In this document: one piece after another, positions 25,033 to 35,353 of the stretch
Layout of the letters: each line of letters opens with the position of its first letter
How positions within the stretch are numbered: the stretch's first letter is position 1
Assembly (NCBI GenBank): GCA_025558075.1
Contig: JAHLKF010000031.1
Coordinates: 62,001 to 126,000 of the forward strand
Length of the DNA: 64,000 nucleotides
From: Gaertneriomyces semiglobifer
Lineage: Eukaryota > Chytridiomycota > Chytridiomycetes > Spizellomycetales > Spizellomycetaceae
Reading direction: 5' to 3'
Made by a program: the position numbers and the translations under genes
Notes under the pieces: generated by a model
Databases searched by the model: none
Told to the model about the DNA's origin: nothing
Seen by the model: the letters and a program-made list of their open reading frames with translations, nothing else

Positions 25033-26399
25033 TCAATAATCAACATCGTCTAATGGTAACCAGTCACGGATGGTCGGCGCACCATCTGTAGCATCCTCCT
25101 CCCCCGACAACAAGTTTTCTGCTTCTGCCAGTTGCTCAAGCCGTTGCTTAAGCAACCATCCAAGCTCCAAGTGCTTGATGATCGCACTGGTCATGGTTGG
25201 CGAAAATGCAACTTCCAATGTCGTAAGCTCGGTGGTGCCAACCCTCTGCGGAGCTGTGAGTCGGTGGCTACAAAGCGTCACCCTCTTGCCAATACCATGA
25301 ATGGTCAACACTTCAATTTTGTTGGCCTGATTGGCACTCTTCCTGGTGAAGCGACTCAGGCGGCCAACCAGTGCTTTCGTGGCTTCTTGGTCTAGCTTGA
25401 TGCTGTCATTGTGCGGATGGATTGCCTGCTGGCTCGTCGATGGTGGCCCCGAAATCTCCACCAACACAACATCACCTTGGCTCGCTTGGCTGGTACAGAT
25501 GATATCATGGTTTCGAGCCGCGCCTGTAGACACCACAGGTGTGGCGGCGTACGAGGAATTTCCTGCATTGGAGTTCCGTGAACTGGCCACATAGGTTGCC
25601 TCCTGGGCAGTGCTGCTCTGACGCTCGATCCACCTGATGGTGGCGACAGCGAACACCCTCTCCAGTGCCACAAACCCCGCTGACAGGTGTTCCACAATAT
25701 ATTGGCGTCAGAAGTCTGAACCGCAATGGCGCCGTTGTGGAATAGCGTGCCGTAGCTCACAAAGTGAGCTACCGCAAAGGCCGCAAACTCCCGATGCTTC
25801 CGGTCATGAGGATATCCCGGCTCATTGCAGATCGTGGCCACTGCCCCAGCAGCCGCAACACACAGTGGCGGCCATTGCTCTCGGTTTGCCGCCCTTATGG
25901 CCGTGACGGCACCGGCCACCATCCTATTCATCGCATCGGACCAGTCGTCACGCACCCGGACATGCACCACAAACCGTCTGCGCAAGCCCGACCCTTTGTA
26001 CGGGGTCACAAACGCGGCAGGCGTCCGTGATGTGGTCTCCGGTGTTGTCTCCCTGATGGGTTCCACCGGGGCTGCCGAGGCTGGCCATCGGAGTACCAGC
26101 CGGGCTGGCGCCAGCTTCCCACGCGGAAACAACAACGTAGCAGGCCTTTCCGCCGGCACGGTCTCCCTCTGCAAATGAAAAAGAAGGGCCGGGGCTTTCG
26201 CGCCCACTGGTACGCAGCAGCAAGTTGGGACAAGGCACGGGCATTTCTCCAAGACAGTAAGCGCGATCCGCATCAATACCATGTCCTGCCTGGCTTTCCA
26301 GGTCACCTTTACTGGTGAATGTGTGCTTGAGATGCTGGTCACAATTAAGGGAAACGACAGAATTCTATTAGCCCATACTCTACAGACATTTACAGACAT
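25033..26399 (-). pseudogene. two overlapping frames of one protein, probable frameshifted gene
   Basis: A leftward frame runs from 26399 and looks protein-like as far as about 25700 (AAFAVAHFVSYGTLF). A second frame then takes over at about 25695 (VEHLSAGFVALERVF) and continues to a stop at 25033, with a helical, Leu-rich, acidic C-terminus. The switch needs a one-base shift and no GT-AG intron fits cleanly. Either a decayed gene or an error in the sequence. I recognise no family. Confidence 0.35.
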
Positions 26400-26742
26400 T
26401 TCTCTCGATGTGACTGTCTCGGTAAGGCTTGGAGGTTTCCAAACGGGTTGCGGGCAACGAAGAAAGTCATCGTGCTACAAGTAACCCCAGAGTCAGAAGT
26501 CAGGATGACAATCCCAATCACTGCAGTCGTCACTCACGGGCAGTTGATGCAATAATTCACTTGCAAATTCAGGGGAGAAACTCTTGTACGTGTGTGTGTA
26601 TCAGCTGTGGGAAGCCCGAAGTCAGTACTCCAGACGCCAGCCCCATGCATGATATACGTACACGGACCTATATGAACCTCGGAAAGGGCGGTTCAGGGTA
26701 GGACTAAGAGACGAAAAAGAAGCCAGCCCACACATTCAAAGA
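26400..26742. other. spacer before tandem repeat array
   Basis: No gene is seen. It leads into the tandem array that starts at 26743. Confidence 0.4.
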
Positions 26743-27470
26743 TTCGGAGCCGGAAGTTTGCAATGATTCACACACCCGGGTGGCCATATCATTCCAAAGA
26801 ATGATTGACACGCACAGAGTGGCCATATCAATGCAACTGAACCTCTCCTAACGCCAAGAACGTGGGACTAACTCCCCCGTTCGGAGCCGGAAGTTTGCAA
26901 GGATTCACACACCCTGGTGGCCATATCACTCAAAAGAATGATTCACACACCCAGGTGGCCATATCAATGCAACTGAACCTCTCCTAGAAGCAAACAGAAA
27001 CCATCCCACACATTCAAAGGATTCGGAGCCGGAAGTTTGCAATGATTCACACACATAGAGTGGCCATATCATTCCAACTGAACCTCTCCTAACGCCAAGA
27101 ATGTGGGACTAGCTCCCCCGTTCGGAGCCGGAAGTTTGCAAGGATTCACACACCCGGGTGGCCATATCACTTAAAAGAATGATTCACACACCCAGGTGGC
27201 CATATCAATGCAACTGAACCTCTCCTAGAAGCAAACAGAAACTACCCCACACATTTAAAGGATTCGGAGCCGGAAGTTTGCAATGATTCACACACATAGA
27301 GTGGCCATATCATTGCAACTGAACCTCTCCTAACGCCAAGAATGTGGGACTAGCTCCCCCGTTCGGAGCCGGAAGTTTGCAAGGATTCACACACCCTGGT
27401 GGCCATATCACTCAAAAGAATGATTCACACACCCAGGTGGCCATATCAATGCAACTGAACCTCTCCTGAG
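26743..27470. repeat. tandem repeat array with about 240-bp higher-order unit
   Basis: The word TTCGGAGCCGGAAGTTTGCA starts at 26743, 26881, 27022, 27121, 27263 and 27362. Spacings of 138, 141, 99, 142 and 99 show an alternating long/short pattern, so the real unit is about 240 bp. Each unit also holds two or three copies of GGTGGCCATATCA preceded by GATTCACACAC. No coding frame crosses the array. It is satellite-like DNA. Confidence 0.85.
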
Positions 27471-28851
27471 AGCCGTGTCAGCTCCTGGTACATTGACCAA
27501 CACACTAGAACTAGAAGCTCAAGTGGGCCAGACTACGTTGCCAATAAGAGACATGTCCTCACGTGCCAAGACAGCCTGCGAAGTACACGCGACACGCGAG
27601 AAGCGAAGCAAACAGAAAGACAAACTTACCAAGCAGCCCCAGGGTACAACGACCATGGTCGGCCAGGTTCGAACACCTCATTGTCTTCTGGTGGTGGTGG
27701 AGCCACAGTGGTCCTCGCATCACTACATGTATGGAAGAATGTTGGTACGGTGTTACCCCGACACTCGCAACTGACCAAAGTACTCACACACTGATGGTAG
27801 TCTCATTGGCAGTCGTCACGAGGGTGGTCTCAATGGCGGTTGTCTCGCTATTCGCCTGAACTTGGGAGGCCCCACTGGGATAAACAGATCAGTAGACATT
27901 CGATAATCTATCACATTGAGTGCACAATGCTTACGCGGTTGTTCGGGTTCTTTTGGCCTTCTGTCCAGTCTCCGCCGCTTTCCATTGTCGTTTTACCTTC
28001 GAACCCATGCTGGTTGTCTCGCTCACTTTCGTACTTGTATAACCCAAATCGTCTCTGCTCTGTCGCTGTAGGTTGAGAGGTGCAACGGCGGCCCCGTCCG
28101 GAAGTGGGAACTGTTAGGGCCAGGGTTAAGATATTGGTAGGTCACATGTTCTCTGAACCATTGGCTGAGCACACTCCCATTGGATAAGCAAGCTTAGATA
28201 AGCGGCAATGTGCATCAACAATCGCGCCAATTTCTGGTTACGTATTTCATTACTCGGCCTCATTGAATTTACACCCTCCTGAGCATCTGTCGTAGGTGTC
28301 CAAGTTCCTGTGGGCTTCTGATGACCCCTCTTTGCACGGCTCACAGCGATGTGCCTTGAAGTGTCCACAGCACTTTGGCGGCTGATGACTACCCAACGTG
28401 AGAACGCAGCCGACGCCATCCTCATGCTAAGCGCTCACTGGCACCTGAAAACAGAACACAGTGAAATCTGCTGCCATTGCCAGCAACGGAATGCCAATCG
28501 CTGATTATGCCAAACCCGTTCAGGGGGTTTGAGAGTTAACTCTGGCTATGGCTCAGTTGCCTGCCTCGGTTGAGCCGTTTGGCAGCACCTAGAGCAATTT
28601 GACAGCACTAGCCGGCTTGCTGCTGAGACGAACAAAAGCTGCCACAATTTTTTCGAAGCCTATGGACGAGATCTGCTCATGGCCTTAGTTGCAAGTCAAG
28701 TATTGGCAGCTTCTGAGTATGTTTCGCTGCCTGGCCGTCGTATTGCCATATACGTTTTCAGCTTTTTCTGCAGCAAACTAGATCACCACCTACCCTTTCG
28801 AAGCGCTTCCAAGGGGCTTGCATACTTGATAGGTTTTGCTTCACGGTCTCC
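27471..28851. other. non-genic stretch
   Basis: No frame with recognisable features on either strand. It lies between the tandem array and the zinc-finger gene at 28852. Confidence 0.4.
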
Positions 28852-29544
28852 ATGTCTACTGGGACCGACCCGGAGTCCTTCGTGCAAGTAGGGGACGAGG
28901 GCGACCTCAAGAACCTGGAACCGCCTGTTACACTGCCAGACCAAGAGGCGGGACTATGCGCTCTGTGTCTCACAAAGACGGCCGTCTTCCGTTGCAAGAA
29001 ATGCGGCAGGTCCTTCTGCAACAATACGATGAGAAAAAGTCCTTCCGGAAGACGTGCGTTGTACGCCACATCCAAGGTGCCGCACAGGGCGCTAGCCCGC
29101 GCCGGCTTGCCCCTTCAATGTTCAACTCCCGGGTACCTCAAAGAAGACGTCATGCGTTTGGTTTTCAAACCCACTCACAAGATAAGCTGCGTTTTCCATG
29201 ACAAGACCTGCAGTTCCAAGCCACTGGTGAAGTGTTCTGCTGATCTACAATGTCCCGCTCCCATGCTCGGCGTCCAATTGCGCCCAATGCCGTGTACTGG
29301 TCGTCCATTGGACGGACAAGATTTTACGAATGTCATTAAGTATTTCGCTCTCATCCACATGGTCAATGCGGGGCATGCGACTGTAGAGGCCGCGGAAGCG
29401 GCGATGCAGCGCCATCGTGAACTTCAGTATTATGCAGGCGACCGGGTTGTCGCGACGTCATTTGAAGACATCCCTTCGCTTGCCGGCTGGTGGCGCCGCC
29501 AGCTGGACGCGGAAGCATCCTACTCCACCCGCCTCAGCACCTAA
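28852..29544 (+). CDS. small protein with treble-clef-type zinc finger
   Basis: 230 residues from the ATG at 28852. Residues 36-56 show C-x2-C-x8-C-x2-C-x4-C (CALCLTKTAVFRCKKCGRSFC), a HIT/MYND/B-box-like metal-binding pattern. The rest is mixed with no second domain; further Cys pairs lie near residues 118-145. Such fingers mediate protein-protein contacts. No introns are needed. A single copy in gene-poor DNA could be a host gene or an element-borne one. Confidence 0.45.
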   Translation: MSTGTDPESFVQVGDEGDLKNLEPPVTLPDQEAGLCALCLTKTAVFRCKKCGRSFCNNTMRKSPSGRRALYATSKVPHRALARAGLPLQCSTPGYLKEDVMRLVFKPTHKISCVFHDKTCSSKPLVKCSADLQCPAPMLGVQLRPMPCTGRPLDGQDFTNVIKYFALIHMVNAGHATVEAAEAAMQRHRELQYYAGDRVVATSFEDIPSLAGWWRRQLDAEASYSTRLST

Positions 29545-29739
29545 TGCTTTTTCGATGGTGTAGCCGGGGTGCTTCGTTCCCCTTTCGATCGGCGACGCTT
29601 CAGACCCTTGTCTTTGCGTCTGACGCTTTGCAACAGAGCAACCACTTTCTGGTGCATATCGATCATTCGGCTCTGAGAAACAAGGAGAGTTCACATATGA
29701 TTACGCCCAGGGATGGGTACGGGTACCTAACTTACCTTG

Positions 29740-30345
29740 AGCTCTGAGTAGGTTGTATTCCAGTATATCTGGGAACTGGCCGGCCATCTCATCCTTTCTG
29801 TCAGGGAGAGAGGCTTCGAAAATAACGTCCACCAGGTATAGCCCATCCTGGTCGCGAACCATCCGGAAGTGCTCAAGCTTCCGTTCTACTCCAAATGGAT
29901 CAGTATGCGACCGCTGACGTTGACAAGATTCGGATAGATACTCACGGTAGACGATACAGCCATGTGCCTCGACAACCCCCAGTTTGTCCTCCGTGACGCC
30001 CCGACACAACAACAAGTTCCGGATGTTGAATACAGCCAATTGCATTGCTGCAACGAATGATCATAAGTCGAGCCGCATTTTTCTGTTCAAAGAACGAGCC
30101 CTACGCTAACCTTTAAACGTTTTCGTCAGATCTTCCGAGTACTTCTGTTCATTGATCAAAGTGGGCGACCCGACCACCTCCAGAAAGTACAGGTGCCACC
30201 ATTGGCTCTCCAATTGGATGTCGATGATGGCATCGTGCTTCCACCCGTTCAGTCCTCGACGGTCACTCAACGCGCGGCCTTCGTTGAATTGTTGCCGCCG
30301 CTGCTGGTTGGTCCGCTCTCCCCTGCAATTGATCAGCATCAAAGC
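29740..30345 (-). CDS. possible effector/nuclease-like gene (Crinkler-type core), partial exon model
   Basis: Exon from about 30322 to 30115 joins 30056-29752 through an intron (G|GTTAGC ... GCAG) in phase. The join reads HDAIIDIQ ... WWHLYFLEVVGSP ... KYSEDLTKTFKAMQLAVF. A conserved acidic patch, then (F/L)xEVxGxP, then a Lys-rich helix recalls the restriction-nuclease-like cores of Crinkler-type and related proteins that are abundant in chytrids and Glomeromycota; this is by eye only. A donor (GTAAGT) at the end of exon 2 implies a further exon near 29694, and an earlier exon may lie at 31085-30912 (ends LNLELQ|GTGAGT). The full model is unresolved and may be broken. Confidence 0.35.
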
Positions 30346-32552
30346 AACGGGTACGTCGGGTAGAGAAAAGACGCCGTTCTACCTTTGGTATCTCAAAAAA
30401 AGGTGGAAAAGAACGGAAAAGAAACAAGAAAAAAATGGTCAGTAGATGAACACATGGGTATCGCAAAGGGTAGGTCTACGTAGTATTCGGCAGAGAGCGT
30501 AGTATGGCCGCCAAGATGGGATTGTCTGACGTAGAGGCCCAGACACGTCGCAGCCATACCGTCGTGGATTAACTCCCTAGCGATTCTGACAGCAATTGCC
30601 CAAGTCCGCACGGAGAGAGCAAGAACCGAGGAGAACCTACATAGGCACGTTTCGGCAAGCCACAGAGTGGGAGCGTAGTGAACGTTCAAAGGGGAGTCCT
30701 CTACTGCCCATAGTGTATATGTATGTATGCACACCCATATAATATGGTGGCACTGCCGCTTTCGCCGAGGCGCTGCCTGAAGGGGGTCCGGCCCATCGTT
30801 CCCCCTACCCGCGTCCTCACCCCTCATAGCCTCACGGAGGGATTCTCGGTGAGGTAGGCGTGGTGCCAACCTCGGCATAAGGCATTAGGTTTGAAAAGGG
30901 GGGAAACTCACCTGCAATTCCAAGTTCAAACGGTCCAAAGCCTGCAGATGCTTCTTGATGACTACCGATTTCTTCAAAAAAGCAAGATCATGGACGAGGG
31001 CATTCCGCGCCGCACGCTTGACAGCGTTGGTGGGAACTTCCAAAATCCAGGATCGATCCCATTCGTTGAGAGTCCACAGGTGCAACGGGCAAGAAACATA
31101 GGAAACTTGGAGGTAGATAGTGCTGATTCCATCCGGATTAAGAAGCGCAAAACTCTACATTAGCTCAAGTGCGAAAGTTTTGCAGTCTCGGAGACTGCTC
31201 ACCGCGACTCGCGGCGACCTGCTCAACGGATTGATCACCCAGTTGGCGACGCTCTTTGGTTCACCTATCAGCATTAAAGTGCCCCGCACTTACGCCTCGG
31301 ACATTGATTCTTGCGACTGCGACCTAACCAACAAAAACAAAAGCTGACTGTCATTTATACCGATCCATAGCGAACTCAATTTCGCGTGTAGGCACTGGGG
31401 TCGTCGTTCAGTCATTTTGGAAGGCGAAAGAATGGAACGGCCGTATGAAAAGCGCAAAACAAGTCTTATCCTCTTGCGAATTTATTCATTTCTGTTACAT
31501 TCTTTTAAACTGTCCAATACGGTGTACGTCTAGTCGTCCGACAAAAGCTTCACCACTAAAAGAATGGTAACCCCCTCGGCTAACCGTTTAATATAGCACT
31601 TCTTGTTATCATCCACGTATTTGAGCGTCGTCATCTGAAAAGCACGAGACATCACATATTGAGCATACCAGATAGTCGATTTTTTTTGGTTGCAAAACGC
31701 ACGTCGGGAAGAACTTGACAGCGAGACAAGCGAAGCCAAAATTAAAGTGTTCAAAACGCGTCGTCCGGAAGTTTCTGTCAGATCGGACAACGGCCCGGGC
31801 CACACTACTACCTACACTAGCGTCGGCTTCCACAGGTCTTCATCATGAGACAGCAACGATGGAGTTGAAGTTGGTGAGTCTGCTTGTGTAGAACACTCTT
31901 TCTCTGAACGCGCTGGGCCCTATCCCTTGGGTCTTTCGACCGTAAATGGGTCGGCACCCCCATTGGAATGCTTGGTTTGTCGAGGGAGTGAGTTCACCTC
32001 TGGCGCCCATTTACTGGACTAGAGTGTCAGTCTCATCCTCTGCAGACCAGAGTTCCCCCCGTGTGTGAACCCATCCCTTGGGTCTTTCGTCCGTTATGTA
32101 ACGGATTTTCTTCGCTCGTGCTGTGATGCGCCGAGCGAAATAAGATAAGATTGGCGCTTCCGGGATGACCGTGGGCTTTGTTTCTGTTTAATTTGGTTGC
32201 GGCAGAACGCGTGGGACTTAGCGTGTCTCGGATCCGTAAATGTGAGGATCCGCAGCGTATTGCGGTGAACCAAGTGTTGTAAGGGGGTCCCGGTGACATA
32301 CACGTCATAGGGATACCCTAACCAGGGCGCGCGCTATGACATGGGTTCTTATCCATATCAGCATACACACGTGTGTCATGTGCCCATGAGCACGTGTCCC
32401 ATGTGACTGGGTGCCCTAACACCCGACACGTGACCTTTTCGTCGGGTGGTTCTCATATGCCGGGCATTCAACTGTACTCTTAGAACCTTAGACTTGAATA
32501 CACATAAGCTTATTAGAAGGATCAGAGCATCAGCCGGATCCCTCTGCAACAA
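30346..32552. other. gene-poor stretch
   Basis: A leftward 66-codon frame (31085-30885) may be an upstream exon of the effector-like gene. Otherwise short frames only. A phrase CCCTTGGGTCTTTCG occurs twice (near 31925 and 32073), a short imperfect duplication. No RNA gene is recognised. Confidence 0.4.
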
Positions 32553-32727
32553 TATGGACGTTGTTGGGATATATGGACATTGTTGGGATATATGGACATT
32601 GTTGGTCGGGAATGGACATTGTTGGGATATATGGACATTGTTGGTCGGGAATGGACATTGTTGGGATATATGGACATTGTTGGTCGGGAATGGACGTTGT
32701 TGGGATATATGGACATTGTTGGTCGGG
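32553..32727. repeat. 39-bp minisatellite
   Basis: About four and a half copies of a 39-bp unit built from two half-units, ATGGACATTGTTGGGATAT and ATGGACATTGTTGGTCGGGA. The array ends directly at the hairpin at 32731. It lacks spacers and is not a CRISPR array. Confidence 0.9.
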
Positions 32728-32730
32728 TGT

Positions 32731-32775
32731 CACAGTGCAGTCGTGTTATGTGATACATAACACGACTGCACTGTG
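32731..32775. repeat. palindrome (21-bp arms, 3-base centre) abutting the left LTR
   Basis: Arms 32731-32751 and 32755-32775 pair perfectly; tips read (GT)CACAGTGCA / TGCACTGTG. The right tip overlaps the TG of the LTR that starts at 32774. In the other palindromes the tip continues GTGAC, so the LTR appears to have entered at this tip. Confidence 0.85.
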
Positions 32776-33231
32776 TAGCGGGTTTAGACTTCCGCTAGTA
32801 AAAAGTAGAAGTATATAGACGCGCTAGTACCAGGGTTAGAGTCATCTTAGTCAGCTAAGTCATGTGATGTAATTTCTGTTGACGCTTAGGTCAGCGGGGC
32901 CTATAAGAGGGCCGCGCGGACTTAAGCGACGAAGAGAAGGCAGACATAGATCTAGGAAGAATACAAGAGGTTCTACTCAGATCTATAAGTCCCGTCGCAT
33001 CTGAACGAGTAAGACATCCGGCAGTTCTAAGACCAGAGACTGATCATCCTGCTCCCTTAGATTCAGCGGTCTTATAAGTTCTCTGACGCCTCTCATCCCT
33101 AGCCCTGCAGGCAATAACACATCTATTATACCGCCGGCGGACTCGTGGACGTCCGGCTCTTAACAAAGGAGATCATTAGGAGCGGAGTAATCCTCTTGGA
33201 AACCCTACCGTCCGATCATAATCCTTCTACA
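32774..33231 (+). mobile_element. 458-bp LTR at the left tip of element A
   Basis: The repeat begins TGTAGCGGG and ends CCTTCTACA, giving TG...CA ends and a 5-bp inverted terminus (TGTAG/CTACA). A TATA-like CCTATAAGAGG lies about 125 bp inside. The same sequence, same length, lies in reverse at 58870-59327, where chromovirus-like DNA and a polypurine tract adjoin it. No internal retroelement sequence lies next to this left copy; instead the tip of element A follows at once. Confidence 0.7.
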
Positions 33232-33828
33232 ACTGTGGCAAGAACGGTTAAATGATTAGGGTTACCCTTAATGGTTACCCTTAAAATGTGCACATATATA
33301 TATATTTAACAGTTATACATTCACTTTATACATTCACTTTATACATCCACTTTATATCATAGCAAACGTTACATGCCCTAATGGCCTCTAACCCCTAAAT
33401 CAAATCCAACCGTTATCCCTGTAAACGTTAGTTAGCGCGTAACCGTTAACTGCTCGTAACGACTAAACACTCACCATCTTTTATCGAGCGGTTCTTTCTT
33501 GTTGACCATTCATCTCTCCATCATTTATCGAGCGGCACTGTGACAATAACGGTTAAATGATTAGGGTTACCCTTAATGGTTACCTTTAAAACGCGCACCT
33601 ATATATATTTAACAGTTGTATATTCACTTTATACATTCACTTTATATCATAGCAAACGTTACATATTCTTATACCCTCTAACCCCTAAATCAAATCCAAC
33701 GGTTATCGCTGTAAACGTTAGTTAGCGCGTAACCGCTAACTGCTCGTAACGATTAAAACACTCACCATCTTTTATCGAGCGATTCTTTCTTGTTGACCAT
33801 TCATCTCTCCATCATTTATCAAGCGGCA
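33232..33828. repeat. two tandem subterminal units (305-bp offset)
   Basis: Unit 1 (33232-33536) and unit 2 (33537-33828) share ACTGTGRCAAKAACGG, AGGGTTACCC, iterated ATACATTCACTTT words and TTTATCGAGCGG. Unit 1 has additional TACATTCACTTTA copies. The same pair lies inverted at 58261-58869. Each begins with the ACTGTG-type tip seen at the start of element B. Confidence 0.9.
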
Positions 33829-33887
33829 CGGCTGGTGCATTTGACCGTACAGTTGCTTCTTTCGCGCAGACCATTGACACCTTCGTT

Positions 33888-33942
33888 GTCACAGTGCACC
33901 ACAATCTGATGGTCTGACCACCAGATTGTGGTGCACTGTGAC
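33888..33942. repeat. 55-bp palindrome in left TIR
   Basis: Tips GTCACAGTGCACC / GGTGCACTGTGAC with 27-bp arms and one mismatch (A in the left arm, position about 33910). The right arm tip (33934 onward, CACTGTGACAGTGG) is exactly the point where homology to element B begins at 61055. Confidence 0.9.
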
Positions 33943-34164
33943 AGTGGCGTTGAACCCTAACACTTACCACCACTTGGTTGCCACCACCAAGCCGTTTGGC
34001 TGCCACCACCAAGCCGATAGAAGCGGTCACGTGACCTCACAGGACGTCATTGGAGCGTCATGTGGTCGTTCATACATCTTCACGACATCTTCTAATACAT
34101 CGATTGAAGAATCGTTGAAGAAACCGGCATACAGTATCTCTGCATCCTTCACGGCAGCGTTTTT

Positions 34165-34760
34165 GATCTCCTATTTTGTCAGAATTGGAAACTGTTGATA
34201 CAATATACTATCTGCAAGTTTCCAATCTTCAAAATAGGAGATCAATAAGCTTGATGGGATACTTTGAAAGAAACTTGGATAAGTACTCGAGAGGAAACTG
34301 ATATGTTTTCCCCACTTTTTGGAAACGTTCTACCCGGCTACAGCTTCTCGGTTAAGTGTCTAGTACAAAAGGCTACATAGGCTACAAGCGTCATACAACA
34401 TTCATGTAGCCCTTGTAGCCCTTGGAGTCTTCAGGCAAACGCGCTTCTCGTGTAGCCTCTCGACGACAACTTTGTCACCGTTCCTCAATATACATGTTGC
34501 CCGCGCTTCCCGTCGCGACACTGGATTTCCTCCTTACATCCTTTATGAACCGTCACAAAAAGTTTCCATTCGTCCTCGCAGTAGCTTTTCAGTCTTCCTT
34601 TTGAGGAAATTGGAAACTGTTGATACATATATACAATCAACAGTTTCCAAAAGTAAGATAAAGGGAGAAGAAAAAAGCTTGACGGGATACTTTCAAAGGA
34701 AACTTGGATAGATATCCGAGCGGAAACTGATATGTTTTCTCCACTTTTTGGAAACGTTCT
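34165..34760. promoter_or_regulatory. duplicated GGAAAC hairpin module, candidate replication origin
   Basis: Two modules, each with an inverted repeat (TTGGAAACTGTTGAT...ATCAACAGTTTCCAA in the inner one, 34611-34650; a nested GATCTCCTATTTTG...CAAAATAGGAGATC in the outer one, 34166-34245), then AAGCTTGAYGGGATACTTT, GGAAACTTGGATA and GAAACTGATATGTTTTCYCC plus TTTTTGGAAACGTTCT. The GGAAAC word recurs about six times per module. Such iterons near both ends, in an element with an origin-binding-type helicase, suggest origin function; this is inference. Confidence 0.4.
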
Positions 34761-34819
34761 TGGGTGGGTGCGTCCAAGTTTTTGTTATCTCTGATGTTTT
34801 CACCGATCTCATGTAAAAG

Positions 34820-35293
34820 ATGTTTCCATTGGAAATCCTTCACATGATCTTGAATGAAAGACATCGTCTCATGCATCATGAAGACTTTCAGAAACGACGG
34901 CAAGTTGTGAAGGCAAACCTCAAATTCCCATTGAGGTATTTTATGTCTCAACGCATTCGTTTCAACCCATCCGGGACGAACACGGAGCTTTATTACAGTG
35001 TGGGAGAGCATCACCAATGGGAAATTTTCCATCATAGTGGATACCATGAAAGCATCATCCGACATTCATTCATTAGTCAAAAACATTTTCGAAAGCGCCG
35101 CGTCTTAATTGTGTACGAAAACGATATTCATGTGAATGGTATGGGAGAGGAGTTTTTACATAACACCATGAATATCACGGACTTGAACAGAAGAGAAGGT
35201 CATATTCTCACACTCTCCTGTGACGCAGAACCTGATGATTGGGCATGGTCCTTAGGAATGTATTATAAAAGGAAACCACGTAAAACAAAATGA
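34820..35293 (+). CDS. hypothetical 157-residue protein at left end of element A
   Basis: Starts 60 bp inside the TIR boundary and runs toward the convergent fibre gene. Basic, with a His/Arg-rich N-terminus and a C-terminus ending RKPRKTK. An overlapping leftward frame (35065-34637) runs into the TIR and is less convincing. No family recognised; possibly an early gene driven from the TIR. Confidence 0.4.
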   Translation: MFPLEILHMILNERHRLMHHEDFQKRRQVVKANLKFPLRYFMSQRIRFNPSGTNTELYYSVGEHHQWEIFHHSGYHESIIRHSFISQKHFRKRRVLIVYENDIHVNGMGEEFLHNTMNITDLNRREGHILTLSCDAEPDDWAWSLGMYYKRKPRKTK

Positions 35294-35353
35294 TTTCTTC
35301 CACTTCAATGTTATCAAGCTTTCTCAATTTCTGAATTTGTAACCCAACAGAAT

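Larger units (their letters stand above)
33232..34760. repeat. left terminal inverted repeat of element A
   Basis: Matches 57341-58869 in reverse with scattered substitutions. From the tip inward: two tandem units with a 305-bp offset (33232 and 33537, each starting ACTGTGRCAA), a 55-bp palindrome (33888-33942), unique sequence, then two copies of a GGAAAC-rich hairpin module (about 34165-34341 and 34605-34760). Short frames inside (for example 33926-34198) recur in all three copies only because the DNA is repeated. Confidence 0.95.

Noticed and set aside
27660..27680. tRNA B-box-like GGTTCGAACAC
   Set aside because: No A box or cloverleaf can be formed around it.
32553..32727. CRISPR-like array
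   Set aside because: Direct 39-bp repeats without spacers, in eukaryotic DNA; a minisatellite.
33232..33830. Telomere repeats suggested by TTAGGG/CCCTAA words in the TIR
   Set aside because: Isolated single words, not tandem arrays.
33926..34198. 90-codon frame present in three copies and so apparently conserved
   Set aside because: It is copied only because it lies in the inverted repeats; it crosses a palindrome and has no protein-like features.
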